A stretch of 64,000 nucleotides of DNA. It comes from Candidatus Hydrogenedentota bacterium. Its GTDB lineage: Bacteria > Hydrogenedentota > Hydrogenedentia > Hydrogenedentales > CAITNO01. Positions 27,040 to 36,878 of the stretch are shown here, one piece after another (within the stretch, counting starts at the first letter, position 1; each line of letters starts with the position of its first letter). The stretch lies in the NCBI GenBank assembly GCA_903893795.1, contig CAITNO010000001.1, forward strand, positions 1 to 64,000, written 5' to 3'. The notes under the pieces are model-generated. The model was not told where the DNA came from and searched no databases. It saw nothing but the letters and a program-made list of their open reading frames with translations. Position numbers and translations under genes: made by a program.

Positions 27040-30000
27040 ATGACACGGCAAACGGTTCAGGCAGTGGTTCATAGGAAGAGGCGCGCAGAGCGCGCCGCCG
27101 CGTGGATTGCCCTTCTGGCGGGAGTGCTGCTGATGCTGCCCGCCGGAGCGGTGACGATAAACGTTGTGGACGCTCAGGGCGCCGCATTGCCAACAGGCTT
27201 CCGATGGCTGGTGGAGGAGGACGACACCTATCCGGTGACACCGGGCGTGCCCGATCCCCAGCCGCTGGCCGTGCGGTTCCACCGCAGCTACATGCCGGTG
27301 GTGTCCCGCGGGCGTTCCGCGGGAAACACGGCCTCCATCAGCCTTCCCGGCGACAAGGCCTACTTCATTTCGGTGCTTCCCGATTCGGGCTACTCGAATT
27401 CGGGCGCGAAAGTGGCGGTGGGCCAGACGGACGCCACGGTGAAGGTCAGTTCGTTCCCCCTGCCCACGGGGCAGTTGACGGTGTTTGTCTTCCAGGACAA
27501 CAACCCCATCAACAACGAACCCGACCTGCCCGCAGAAACCGGCCTGGAAGGGTTCAAGGTGGTGCTCTATGAGGAGGGCGGCACCTACGGCGCCTCTGGC
27601 GGCCAGATGATGCAGGACATCTTCGGCAATCCCCTCGGCACCACCTATGACGCGGCCGGCAATGTGACCATGATGGGTGAGGGCGTCTTCTCAAGCGACG
27701 CCAACGGGGAGGTGACCATCAAGAATCTGGCAGAGGGCAAGTACAACGTCCAGGCCGTGCCGCCGGCGGGACAAAACTGGATACAAACCTCCACCATAGA
27801 GGGCACCAAGGGCAACGACGCCTGGATAAAGCCCAACGAGCCCAAGCACTTCGTCGAATTCGGCCCGCCGGGACCGCACGTTTTCCTCGGTTTTGTAAAG
27901 GCCATGAATGACACCACTGTGCTGCATGGCGGAAAGAGCATATCGGGGCAGATTGTGAATCTGCACAACTCGCGCCCCCCCCGGTACAGCTTTAACGGCG
28001 GCGAGCCGGTGCCCCACGCATGGGTGGGACTCAACGACATGAGCATTGCCGGAGGCAGGGGGGTCTATGCGGCCCCCTGCGATCAGGACGCCAAGTTCAC
28101 CATACCAAACGTGCCTCCCGGCGCCTACCAGTTGGCCATTTGGGACGACCCGCTCGACATTATTTTTGCCTCCAAGACGGTAACCGTTACGGACGCCGGC
28201 AACGTGGACCTGGGGCAGATTCCGGTCTTCAGTTGGTTTGCGCGCGTGCAGAACCAGATCTTCGCCGACCTGAATGAAAACGGTTTTCGAGACCCGGGCG
28301 AAGAGGGCATAACGGACCAGGTGTGCAACCTGCGTTTCCGGGACGGCTCCATCTATGACAGCTACACGACGAACAAGGACGGCTTTGTGGAATTTCACGA
28401 AACCTTCCCCTTCTTCAACTGGCTGATCGCCGAGGTGGACTACACCCGGTTCAAGCCCACCGGCGCGACGGTGATCGTGGACAACGGCGGCCCCATCCTT
28501 CCCGATGCCGGATGGAACTATCCGTCGCGGAACGTCCTCACGCCCCAGCCCCAGTTTGAGGCGGACGGCACGACGCCGTTGATCAATCCAAACACGGGCA
28601 ACAACCTCTCCCGGACGGACACGGGCCCCGCCTTTTTTCTGGAGGCCCTCCAAACCTTCCTGGGCCAGACCAACGTGATCGAGTGGGGCAAATCCACCTA
28701 TGACAGGGTGGACGTGGACAACCCGCCCGAGGGCAATTTCCCCGGCCCGGAAGACGTGGACCTCAACGGCAATGGATGGTTTGACGGCAGCAACGGCGGC
28801 ATCGCCGGCATGGTGCACTACGCCACCACCCGCGCCGAGGAAGACCCGCGCTACGCCGCCGCCGAAAACTGGGAACCGGGCATTCCGCGGGTGCAGGTCA
28901 ACCTGTACCAGGATTCAAACCGGGACGGCATTATTGACGACATCAACCACGACGGCCAGGTGACCCTGGCCGACGTGGACAATTACCCCTTCGACTGGAC
29001 CCATCCGGCGCCGGGTCAGCCGTCCCGGAAAGGCCCCGAGGACATTGACCGGAACAACAACGGCCAGTTCGACCTCGGCGATGCGATCAACTGCACCTAC
29101 ACGGACAGTTGGGATGACAACACGCCGTCGGGCTGCCAGGGTCCGCCCTTTGTGCTCCACGGCCAGGCGACCGACTGCTATGACGGGCTGCGCAATTTCA
29201 ACCAGGTGCGCCCCGGCGTCTTCGACGGGGGATACATTTTCCTTTCCCCGACACCCAACTCCTCCAAAAGTCTTCCCGAGGGAACCTACATCGTTGAGGC
29301 GGTCGCGCCTCCCGGATATGAGTTCCAGAAAGAGGAGGACCGGAACGTGACCTTCGGCGACAAGTACAAACCGGCCGCGGCCAAGGCCGTGGCCAAGTCG
29401 GGCCTGCTGGAAATCTTCCCCCCGTGTGTGGGCGACTTACGGCAGGTGCCCGCCGAACTGAGCCAATTCCCCGGCCAACCCTGCGTCTTCGGCGGCCAGA
29501 TACGGCCCCTGCCCGACAGGAAACAGGTCGTCGTGACCAACGGCCAGAACGCCCCCTGCGATTTCCATATGTTCACCGAGGTCCCCATCGCGGGGCACAT
29601 CGTGGGCATCATCCTCGACGACCTGGCGAACGAATTCGACAAGAACTCGCCGCAGTTCGGCGAGAAGTATGCGCCCCCCTGGCTGCCGATCTCGCTCCGC
29701 GACTGGGAGGGCAATGAGGTCAACCGCGTCTACGCCGACGAATACGGCGCCTATAACGCGCTGGTGCCCTCCACCTACTCCATTGACCCGCCCTTCCCCT
29801 CGGGCGTGAGTCCCAAAATGATGACGGTGGTGCTGAACTCACCGGGACCGATACTGGACAGGAATCCGGCCTCTCCGACCTACAACCAGTACATCACAGA
29901 CCCGCAGTTTAACCGCCAATACAGCCAGTTCTCCTACACTTTCCAGTACGACCCGGGCAAGACCACCTATCTGGACACGCCGGTTGTCCCCGTTGCCGCC

Positions 30001-33000
30001 TACACGGGCGCCAACCAAAGCACGTTGGACTGTGAATTCCCCGACAAGACCCCCGTCATCTGGTCGGTGGAGAACGGTCCCTATGTGCCTGTCCCTGGAC
30101 GGGACATCGTGGTCGTTTCCGCGGGAAAAGTGGAAGTGCCCAATCCCGAATACGACGGCCCCGGCGGCAGCAAGCCCAAGACAATTCTGCGCGACTACAG
30201 CTTCGGCACCAAGCCGGGCAACATCAATGTGGACGGCACGCGGCTGAGAAACGTCATCTGGACGGCCGACTCGATCAAGGCCACCCTGCCCTTCTCGGTT
30301 AAATCGGGCCAACTCAACATCATCCGCGGCGACAACCTCCGGGCGGCCCCGGTCGGGATTCATCTGACCGTCGGTCCCATCGCGGGCGCGGTGCGGCAGG
30401 TGCAGCCGTCCACGGTTCCAGGCGCCACCCCGATTCAGGACGCCATTGATGCGGCCAATCCGGGCGACTTGGTGCTTGTGGCGCCCGGCCAGTACGACGA
30501 ACTGGTCATTCTGTGGAAACCGGTCCAACTGCAGGGCTGGGGCGCGCCCTCGGTCACGATCAATGCCGTCAAGGCCCCTGCGGAAAAACTCCAGGCATGG
30601 CGCGCCAAGGTGGAAGGCCTGGTCATGCAGGGCGCGGTGGACCTGCTCCCCGGACAGGATCTGGACTTCGTCGGCACCAATGGCGAGCCCACCACCTTCT
30701 TCACCGAAGAGGGCCCGGGCATCATGGTGCTGGCGAGAAACATGCCCAAGTCCGGCGGCGGTTTCGCCCAGAACCCGAACGCCCGCATTGACGGCCTGAC
30801 CGTCACCGGCGCCGATAATGGCGGCGGCATCATGGTCAACGGCTATGCCCATTACCTGGAAATAAGCAATGACCGGATCGTCGGCAACCAGGGATTCTAC
30901 GGCGGAGGAATCCGCATCGGCCATCCCATCGAAATTTGGGAAGGGCCCAACGGGCTCGAATACTGGAACGGCCACAATGACCACATCAGGATCCACCACA
31001 ACCATATTGAGGAGAACGGCGGCCTCGGCGGCGCTGGCGGCGGCATCTCGCTGTGCACCGGCACCGACTACTACCAGGTGACCGACAACGTCATCTGCGG
31101 CAACTTCAATGTGGGCAGCGGCGGCGGCATCGGCCACCTGGGCAAGAGCCTGGACGGCCTCATCGCCCGCAACCTGATCATCTTCAACCAGACTTTTGAC
31201 CAGGGCACCAACCCCAGCGGCGGCGGCATCTACATCAGCGGCGGCCCCTCACCAGGCGGCACCGGTCCCACACCGGGTGCGGGTTCGGTCACCATCGACG
31301 GCAACACCATCCAGGGCAACCAGGCCGGTGCGGGCGACGGCGGAGGCATCAGCGCCCAGTTCATCAACGGACAGGACGTGGTGGACGCCCGCGGAAACCC
31401 CCGCAACTGGCACACCCTGAGCATCGTCAACAACGTCATTGCCAACAACATGACCGGTCTGGCGGGCGGCGGCATCGCGCTGCAGGACGCGGCCAAGACC
31501 ATCATCATCAACAACACAATCACACGCAACGACAGCACGGCCACGGCCGGACTCGCCTTCCAGGCGGGCAATCCAAATGCTTCGGAGCAGCAGCCCGCGG
31601 GCATTGCCTCCCGTTCGCACAGCGCGGCGCTGACCCAGGCCATCGGCACTTCGCGGCCACTGTCAGTTTATGCGCTCTTCTCCAACCCGACCCTGGTAAA
31701 CAACATCATCTGGAAGAACCGGTCTTTCTACTTCGAGTCAAATCCCGGCGCAAATCCGCCCTTCGGCCTGCTGCCGGCACCGAACCAGCCCTTCTTCTGG
31801 GATCTGGGTGTTTTGGGCACAGCCCAGCCGGCCAGGCTTAGCCCGGAATACTGCGACCTCACCAGCAGGGCAGGCTATGAATCGCTCCAGGGGAACGGCA
31901 CCCGGGACCCCCTGTTCGTGGCCCAGTATTTCAACACCAGTCCCGGCCAGACCATCCAGGAAGTGGAATACACCACGGCGATAGACGTTCAGCCGGCCTT
32001 TGACGAGGGCGGCAACTACATCGACGTCCACTTCAGCCCCCTGACGCGGTACAACCCGACCTCGGGCTTCCTGCTGGGTGACTACCACCTCAAACCCGTG
32101 TCGCCGGTGCTCGGTCTGGGCGCGCGGGGCATCGTCACCACCGTGTCGCAGTTGGCCAAGGACATTGACGGTGACGCCCGCAGCAGCACCCGCGCCGTGG
32201 ACATGGGCGCCGATCAGGTCAGCAGATCCGGAACCGGGTTTGGCAACCTGATTTCGGTGCTGGCAAACCTGTTCCAGGGCATACTCGATTTCTTCAACAA
32301 CCTCATCAGCGCCGTGCTTTCGTTCTGGAACAACCTCTGGAGCCCGCCTGCGGCAGTGCCCACGCCGCCACGACAGGCGCCTGCGCCCACTGCGGCGGCC
32401 ATCGCCACCACCATCAACAAGCCCGGGGTGACCCGCGTGCTCCCGATGGACCCCAACTTCGCGGACACCTTCACCTACACGCTCAAAACACCCCCGGTGA
32501 ACGGCACAGTGGTGCTGACGCCCACCGGCGTGGTTATCTACACGCCCAACCCCGGCTTCCTGGGCACGGACAGCCTCGTGGTGACCGTCACGGACCAGAC
32601 CAACCGTCACGGTGATGCCTCGGTGGCGGTTACGGTGGATGCCATGCCCCCCATGCCACCCACCACCGTCAAGCTGCAAAACCCGCCTGACACGGACGGC
32701 ATTGACACCGACGGCGACGGTATCGTGGACAACGACAACGTCTACCTGCACCTCGGCGCCGGAGACGGCTTCGTCAAGATGGCCGACGGGCAGGTGGTCT
32801 ACACCTTCGGATTCAGCGACCTCAACAATGTGGCCCCGGAAAACACCATGATGGAAGGCATGCTGGGAGCCGAATTCCCGGCACCCACCATCGCCGTGAA
32901 GGAAGGCCAGAAACTTTATCTCAACCTGACCAACGTCGGGATGAAGATGCGGCCCGATCTTTTCGACCCGCACACGGTGCATTTCCACGGGTTCCCCCAG

Positions 33001-33786
33001 GCAGCCCCGGTCTTCGACGGCAACCCGGAGGCGTCGGTCAGCGTGAACATGGGTGCCACCTTCACCTACTTCTATGACTTGGTGGAGCCGGGCACCTACA
33101 TGTACCACTGCCACCGGGAGGCCACCGAGCACATGCAGATGGGCATGCTGGGCAACCTCTATGTCATGCCAAAACAAAACGGCCACCCCCACGAGTACCC
33201 GGTCGGGTCCGGAAAGACCTACACGAAGTTTGTCTACAACGACGGCGATGGGTCCACGGGCTATGATGTGGAATACCCCATCCAGATCGGCTCCTTTGAC
33301 CCGGACTTCCACAAGGCCGAACTGGACATTCAGCCGCTGCCGATGGCGCTGATGCGGGACAAGTACCCCATGCTCAACGGGCGCGGCTACCCCGACACGG
33401 TGAATGGAGGCGTGCTGGCACCGCCGGACGAGAACGGCAACAAGCCTTCGCAGAAGGTGAGCACCAACATCTCGGCCGCGCGCGGACAACGCGTTCTGCT
33501 GCGCATTTCCGACCTGAACGTGACGCGCTTCTACACGCTGTCCTCACCGGGCATTCCCATGAAGGTGGTCGGCGTGAACGCGCGGCTGCTGCGCAGCAGC
33601 ACGGGAACAAACATGTACTACGACACCAACTCCGTCACCCTGGGCGGCGGCGAAGCCGTGGATGTGATTTTGGAAACGGCCAGCGTGGCGCCGGGAACCT
33701 ACGTGCTGTACACCACCAACCTGAACGGCCTCAGCAACAACGAAGAAGATTTCGGCGGCATGATGACCGAAATCGTGATCCACTAA
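27040..33786 (+). CDS. giant surface protein: SdrD-like repeats, beta-helix, cupredoxin oxidase domain
   Basis: 2248 residues. AAAGGAG precedes the ATG; a signal peptide (AWIALLAGVLLMLPAGA) follows a basic start. Residues 40-1100 hold prealbumin-/SdrD-like beta-domains with calcium-type loops (DLNENGFRDPGE near 409, DSNRDGIIDD near 626, DIDRNNNGQFDLGD near 668). A right-handed beta-helix follows (about 1120-1560, rich in NGG), then an Ig/cadherin-like unit (1783-1867, ending VVTVTDQTN), then two cupredoxin units to the end. The first (about 1900-2047) has HTVHFHG (H1978, H1981, H1983) and YHCHREATEHMQMGM (H2023, C2024, H2025, H2031, M2036 region), which are type-1 and trinuclear copper ligands. 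The last unit lacks ligands. It starts an operon with two more cupredoxin genes. Extracellular metal or phenol oxidation is likely; the substrate is unknown. Confidence 0.88.
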   Translation: MTRQTVQAVVHRKRRAERAAAWIALLAGVLLMLPAGAVTINVVDAQGAALPTGFRWLVEEDDTYPVTPGVPDPQPLAVRFHRSYMPVVSRGRSAGNTASISLPGDKAYFISVLPDSGYSNSGAKVAVGQTDATVKVSSFPLPTGQLTVFVFQDNNPINNEPDLPAETGLEGFKVVLYEEGGTYGASGGQMMQDIFGNPLGTTYDAAGNVTMMGEGVFSSDANGEVTIKNLAEGKYNVQAVPPAGQNWIQTSTIEGTKGNDAWIKPNEPKHFVEFGPPGPHVFLGFVKAMNDTTVLHGGKSISGQIVNLHNSRPPRYSFNGGEPVPHAWVGLNDMSIAGGRGVYAAPCDQDAKFTIPNVPPGAYQLAIWDDPLDIIFASKTVTVTDAGNVDLGQIPVFSWFARVQNQIFADLNENGFRDPGEEGITDQVCNLRFRDGSIYDSYTTNKDGFVEFHETFPFFNWLIAEVDYTRFKPTGATVIVDNGGPILPDAGWNYPSRNVLTPQPQFEADGTTPLINPNTGNNLSRTDTGPAFFLEALQTFLGQTNVIEWGKSTYDRVDVDNPPEGNFPGPEDVDLNGNGWFDGSNGGIAGMVHYATTRAEEDPRYAAAENWEPGIPRVQVNLYQDSNRDGIIDDINHDGQVTLADVDNYPFDWTHPAPGQPSRKGPEDIDRNNNGQFDLGDAINCTYTDSWDDNTPSGCQGPPFVLHGQATDCYDGLRNFNQVRPGVFDGGYIFLSPTPNSSKSLPEGTYIVEAVAPPGYEFQKEEDRNVTFGDKYKPAAAKAVAKSGLLEIFPPCVGDLRQVPAELSQFPGQPCVFGGQIRPLPDRKQVVVTNGQNAPCDFHMFTEVPIAGHIVGIILDDLANEFDKNSPQFGEKYAPPWLPISLRDWEGNEVNRVYADEYGAYNALVPSTYSIDPPFPSGVSPKMMTVVLNSPGPILDRNPASPTYNQYITDPQFNRQYSQFSYTFQYDPGKTTYLDTPVVPVAAYTGANQSTLDCEFPDKTPVIWSVENGPYVPVPGRDIVVVSAGKVEVPNPEYDGPGGSKPKTILRDYSFGTKPGNINVDGTRLRNVIWTADSIKATLPFSVKSGQLNIIRGDNLRAAPVGIHLTVGPIAGAVRQVQPSTVPGATPIQDAIDAANPGDLVLVAPGQYDELVILWKPVQLQGWGAPSVTINAVKAPAEKLQAWRAKVEGLVMQGAVDLLPGQDLDFVGTNGEPTTFFTEEGPGIMVLARNMPKSGGGFAQNPNARIDGLTVTGADNGGGIMVNGYAHYLEISNDRIVGNQGFYGGGIRIGHPIEIWEGPNGLEYWNGHNDHIRIHHNHIEENGGLGGAGGGISLCTGTDYYQVTDNVICGNFNVGSGGGIGHLGKSLDGLIARNLIIFNQTFDQGTNPSGGGIYISGGPSPGGTGPTPGAGSVTIDGNTIQGNQAGAGDGGGISAQFINGQDVVDARGNPRNWHTLSIVNNVIANNMTGLAGGGIALQDAAKTIIINNTITRNDSTATAGLAFQAGNPNASEQQPAGIASRSHSAALTQAIGTSRPLSVYALFSNPTLVNNIIWKNRSFYFESNPGANPPFGLLPAPNQPFFWDLGVLGTAQPARLSPEYCDLTSRAGYESLQGNGTRDPLFVAQYFNTSPGQTIQEVEYTTAIDVQPAFDEGGNYIDVHFSPLTRYNPTSGFLLGDYHLKPVSPVLGLGARGIVTTVSQLAKDIDGDARSSTRAVDMGADQVSRSGTGFGNLISVLANLFQGILDFFNNLISAVLSFWNNLWSPPAAVPTPPRQAPAPTAAAIATTINKPGVTRVLPMDPNFADTFTYTLKTPPVNGTVVLTPTGVVIYTPNPGFLGTDSLVVTVTDQTNRHGDASVAVTVDAMPPMPPTTVKLQNPPDTDGIDTDGDGIVDNDNVYLHLGAGDGFVKMADGQVVYTFGFSDLNNVAPENTMMEGMLGAEFPAPTIAVKEGQKLYLNLTNVGMKMRPDLFDPHTVHFHGFPQAAPVFDGNPEASVSVNMGATFTYFYDLVEPGTYMYHCHREATEHMQMGMLGNLYVMPKQNGHPHEYPVGSGKTYTKFVYNDGDGSTGYDVEYPIQIGSFDPDFHKAELDIQPLPMALMRDKYPMLNGRGYPDTVNGGVLAPPDENGNKPSQKVSTNISAARGQRVLLRISDLNVTRFYTLSSPGIPMKVVGVNARLLRSSTGTNMYYDTNSVTLGGGEAVDVILETASVAPGTYVLYTTNLNGLSNNEEDFGGMMTEIVIH

Positions 33787-33801
33787 GAGAGGAAACAAAC
33801 C

Positions 33802-35085
33802 ATGAATCCAAGACAACGCACTCTGGTGGCCGCCGCTGTGATGGCCGGGCTGTTCGCGTTCAGCGCGCAGGCCGCCATACAGGGCCTGGCCGGACCAAAC
33901 TTCAACTTCACCGCAAAGTCGGGATACATCAGCACCCCCGAAGGAGGCAGGCTCTTCATCTGGGGCTATGCGAACGGCACGGGAACGGTGCAATACCCCG
34001 GTCCCACCATGATCGTGAACCAGGGAGACACGGTGACCGTGACCCTGAACAACCAGCTCGACACCCCCGTGTCCATGGTCTTTCCGGGACAGGCCGGCGT
34101 CACAGCGCAGGCCCTTTCCGGGAGCACCGCGGACGGGCTGCTGACGCGGGAGGCCGGGCCTGCAGGCACGGTCAAGTACAGCTTCACCGCCACCAATCCC
34201 GGCACCTACATGTACCACAGCGGAACACGGCCTGAAATCGAGGTCATGGTCGGCCTGGTCGGCGCGCTCATCGTGCGGCCGACCAGCGGCGGCGCGCCCA
34301 TTGCCAACCAGGCCTACGGCCATGCGGCCACCCGCTTTGACCAGGAGTGCCTGTTCCTGCTCACCGAAATGGACCCCGCCATCAATGACATGGTGGAGCA
34401 CGGAAGGATGAGCCAGGTCAACAGCGGCGACTTCTTCCCCGTGCTGTGGTTTCTCAACGGCCGCTGCGCCCCCGACACGATGGAACCGGACGGCGTGCCC
34501 TGGCTGCCGACCCAGCCCTACAACTGCATGCCCATGATGACGCCGGGCGAAAAGCTGCTCATGCGGGTTGTCGGCGGCGGCCGGGACGTTCACCCCTTCC
34601 ACCACCACGGCAACAACGCGCTGATCATCGCACGCGACGGACGCATGCTCTCCAGCAGCGCAACCAGCGGTCCCGACCGCGGCGTGTCGGTGTACACCAT
34701 CCAAACGGCGCCGGGCCAGACCGCCGACGCCATCTTCGAATGGACCGGCGAAAAGATCGGCTGGGACATTTACGGGCACCAGCCGGGCGACATGATGGAA
34801 CCCAACGAGTACGCCCCCGACCACGGCAAACCGCTGCCCGTGACCATGCCGGAAAACCAGGACCTTGCCTTCGGCGAGAACTGGAGCGGAAGCCCCTACC
34901 TTGGCCAGATGGGCGTGCTGCCTCCGGGCCAGGGCAATCTGAACATCGGCGGGAGCTACTACTACATGTGGCACTCGCACACCGAAAAGGAAATGGTAAA
35001 CAACGACATCTTCCCGGGCGGCATGATGACCATGCTGATGATCATGCCCCCTGCCGGACTGATGAAGACAGCGGCCAAGAACTGA
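33802..35085 (+). CDS. secreted multicopper-oxidase-like protein without type-1 copper
   Basis: 427 residues with a signal peptide (VMAGLFAFSAQA). The N-terminal cupredoxin unit (LFIWGYANGTGTVQYPGPT) has lost most ligands; only H139 in YMYHSG remains. The C-terminal unit has VHPFHHHG (H264, H267, H268, H269) and MWHSH (H391, H393), which are HxH pairs for the trinuclear site, but serine replaces the type-1 cysteine. These are the motifs the giant upstream protein lacks, so the two may form one active site. The gene starts 15 bases after the upstream stop with AGAGGAAA. Similar WGY-type cupredoxins occur in Gram-negative bacteria beside multicopper oxidases. The catalytic role alone is doubtful. 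Confidence 0.85.
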   Translation: MNPRQRTLVAAAVMAGLFAFSAQAAIQGLAGPNFNFTAKSGYISTPEGGRLFIWGYANGTGTVQYPGPTMIVNQGDTVTVTLNNQLDTPVSMVFPGQAGVTAQALSGSTADGLLTREAGPAGTVKYSFTATNPGTYMYHSGTRPEIEVMVGLVGALIVRPTSGGAPIANQAYGHAATRFDQECLFLLTEMDPAINDMVEHGRMSQVNSGDFFPVLWFLNGRCAPDTMEPDGVPWLPTQPYNCMPMMTPGEKLLMRVVGGGRDVHPFHHHGNNALIIARDGRMLSSSATSGPDRGVSVYTIQTAPGQTADAIFEWTGEKIGWDIYGHQPGDMMEPNEYAPDHGKPLPVTMPENQDLAFGENWSGSPYLGQMGVLPPGQGNLNIGGSYYYMWHSHTEKEMVNNDIFPGGMMTMLMIMPPAGLMKTAAKN

Positions 35086-35119
35086 ACAATCCGCGCCGAA
35101 AGGCGAACATTGGAGGCGA

Positions 35120-36109
35120 ATGAACATGAAACACATGATTAGATCGAACATGGTGCGGCACTTGGCGGTGCTTGCCGCGGTTGCCGCCCTGGCCACGGCG
35201 GCCCGGGCCGCAGAGACCGTGGTCAACCTGCGCGCCGCAACAACCACCGTGACCATGCCCGACGGAGCCGTCGTGACCATGTGGGGCTACGCCCTGGGGG
35301 CCGGTGCCGTGACCGTGCCCGGTCCGCCCATCACGGTGCCGCCGGGCAACACCCTGCGCATCAACCTGACCAACAACCTCGGCGAGGGCGTGTCCGTCAT
35401 GATTCCGGGCGAACCCATGCCGCTCGACGGAACCAGCACATCACCGCAGGTGGTGCGCAATCCCGACGGCCGCATCAGGTCCTTCACACATGAAACCGCG
35501 CCGGGGCAGACCGGGGCCTATGTGTGGCCCTCGCTGAAAACCGGCTCCTATATTTACCAGAGCGCCACCCATCCGGCGGTGCAGGTGCAGATGGGCCTGT
35601 ACGGGGCGCTCACGCACGATCAGGCGGCTGGCACGGCCTATTCCGGCGTGGCCTATGACAACGCCGTGACCCTGCTGTACAGCGAGATTGACCCCGTGCT
35701 GCACGCGGCCGTGCGCGACGGCGTGTACGGGACGGCCGCGTACCCGTCCACCCTCAACTACAAGCCCGAGTACTTCCTGATCAACGGTGCGCCCTACGCG
35801 GATCCGCCGCCCGCATTTCCGACGGCCGCCACCGGACAGCGCGTCCTGTTGCGGCTCATGAACGCTGGACTGCAAACCCATGCACCCACGCTGCTCGGCC
35901 TGTATGCGAGCCTGGTCGCCGAGGACGGCAATCTCTACCCCCATCCGCTCGACCAGTACTGCATCATGCTTCCCGCGGGCAAGACGATTGACGCCGTGGT
36001 GGTTCCCACCCAGGCAAAGAAGTACCCAGTGTATGATCACTCGCTGAGCCTTACCAACGCACTGGCCGGCGCAGGCGGCATGCTTTCCTATCTGAATGTG
36101 ACCCACTAG
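35120..36109 (+). CDS. secreted cupredoxin-fold protein lacking copper ligands
   Basis: 329 residues, signal peptide LAAVAALATAARA. It is a paralogue of the preceding protein: VTMWGYALGAGAVTVPGPP aligns with its WGY motif, GSYIYQSATHP with its YMYHSG, and AGLQTHAPTLL sits at the His-rich position, where only one His remains. No HxH or HCH pair is left, so it should not bind a copper cluster. A structural or assembly role beside the other two is inferred. GGAGG ends four bases before the ATG, and the gap to the preceding gene is 34 bases, consistent with one operon. A second in-frame ATG at 35126 is possible. Confidence 0.82.
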   Translation: MNMKHMIRSNMVRHLAVLAAVAALATAARAAETVVNLRAATTTVTMPDGAVVTMWGYALGAGAVTVPGPPITVPPGNTLRINLTNNLGEGVSVMIPGEPMPLDGTSTSPQVVRNPDGRIRSFTHETAPGQTGAYVWPSLKTGSYIYQSATHPAVQVQMGLYGALTHDQAAGTAYSGVAYDNAVTLLYSEIDPVLHAAVRDGVYGTAAYPSTLNYKPEYFLINGAPYADPPPAFPTAATGQRVLLRLMNAGLQTHAPTLLGLYASLVAEDGNLYPHPLDQYCIMLPAGKTIDAVVVPTQAKKYPVYDHSLSLTNALAGAGGMLSYLNVTH

Positions 36110-36216
36110 TCCGGACACATTATTTTTAAGAGACGTGGTGTCCGGGCGGCAGACCGCCCGGACACGGGGATGTGGACGATGTGCGCCCGACTGGGCACGC
36201 GAGACAGGAGAAGAAA

Positions 36217-36822
36217 ATGAAGACTATCCATTGCATGCGGCGGAAAACACCGGGCATCTTGCCCCCAAGGCAGCCCATGCCATGCACCCTGATGCTGGTC
36301 CTGCTGCCGGCGATGCTGCTTTTTGCATCGCAGACCCGGGCCGAGGCTGTGCCCCAGGCGGCCGTGCTGGCCTCCAATTCGGACAAGACCGCCGAGCCCC
36401 GACAGGCCTCTTCGCCAGAGCAGCCCGGCGTTTCCCCTGAAAAGGAAAGCGGCGCAAAACAGGCGGATCCGGTCGCCACCCCGGAGGCGGACCTTCAAGA
36501 AATATGGGGGATCAAGATCATGAGTGTGCGGCTCACGGCGGGCGGCTGCATGATCGATTTCAGGTATCGTGTGCTGGACCCCGAGAAAGCGGTGAAACTC
36601 TCCGATGCGCATCTCCACCCCTGCATTGTCGATGAGGGCACCGGCACGAAATTCATCGTGCCGTCCCCGCCGGCAACCGGTCCGCTGAGAAACACGCGCA
36701 AACCGGTGGCGGACAAGAATTACTTCGTCATATTCGCCAATCCGGCCAATTTCATCAAGAGCGGCGGCAAGGTCACCGTGGTCATCGGAGACTTGAAGCT
36801 GGAACACCTAAGCGTGGAATGA
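36217..36822 (+). CDS. secreted protein of unknown function, copper-oxidase operon
   Basis: 201 residues. A long basic start and hydrophobic segment (LMLVLLPAMLLFASQTRA) give a signal peptide, then a low-complexity proline/glutamate region, then a conserved-looking beta domain from residue about 95: WGIKIMSVRLTAGGCMIDFRYRV, DPEKAVKLSD, YFVIFANPANFIKSGGKVTVVIGD. I do not recognise a named family with confidence. It is the fourth gene of the locus, about 107 bases after the third. A periplasmic accessory or metal-handling factor is a context guess. ACAGGAG precedes the ATG. Confidence 0.65.
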   Translation: MKTIHCMRRKTPGILPPRQPMPCTLMLVLLPAMLLFASQTRAEAVPQAAVLASNSDKTAEPRQASSPEQPGVSPEKESGAKQADPVATPEADLQEIWGIKIMSVRLTAGGCMIDFRYRVLDPEKAVKLSDAHLHPCIVDEGTGTKFIVPSPPATGPLRNTRKPVADKNYFVIFANPANFIKSGGKVTVVIGDLKLEHLSVE

Positions 36823-36878
36823 ATTCATGGGGCCCATGGGATGTTGATTCCCGGTAAGGGTCAGAAAAGAGGATTATC

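Noticed and set aside
31738-33489. 583-codon open frame opposite the copper domain
   Set aside because: Complement of conserved ligand motifs; histidine- and valine-rich composition is an antisense artefact.
27040-36109. Naming the oxidase as a manganese oxidase or laccase
   Set aside because: Copper motifs show the class only; nothing in the sequence fixes the substrate.
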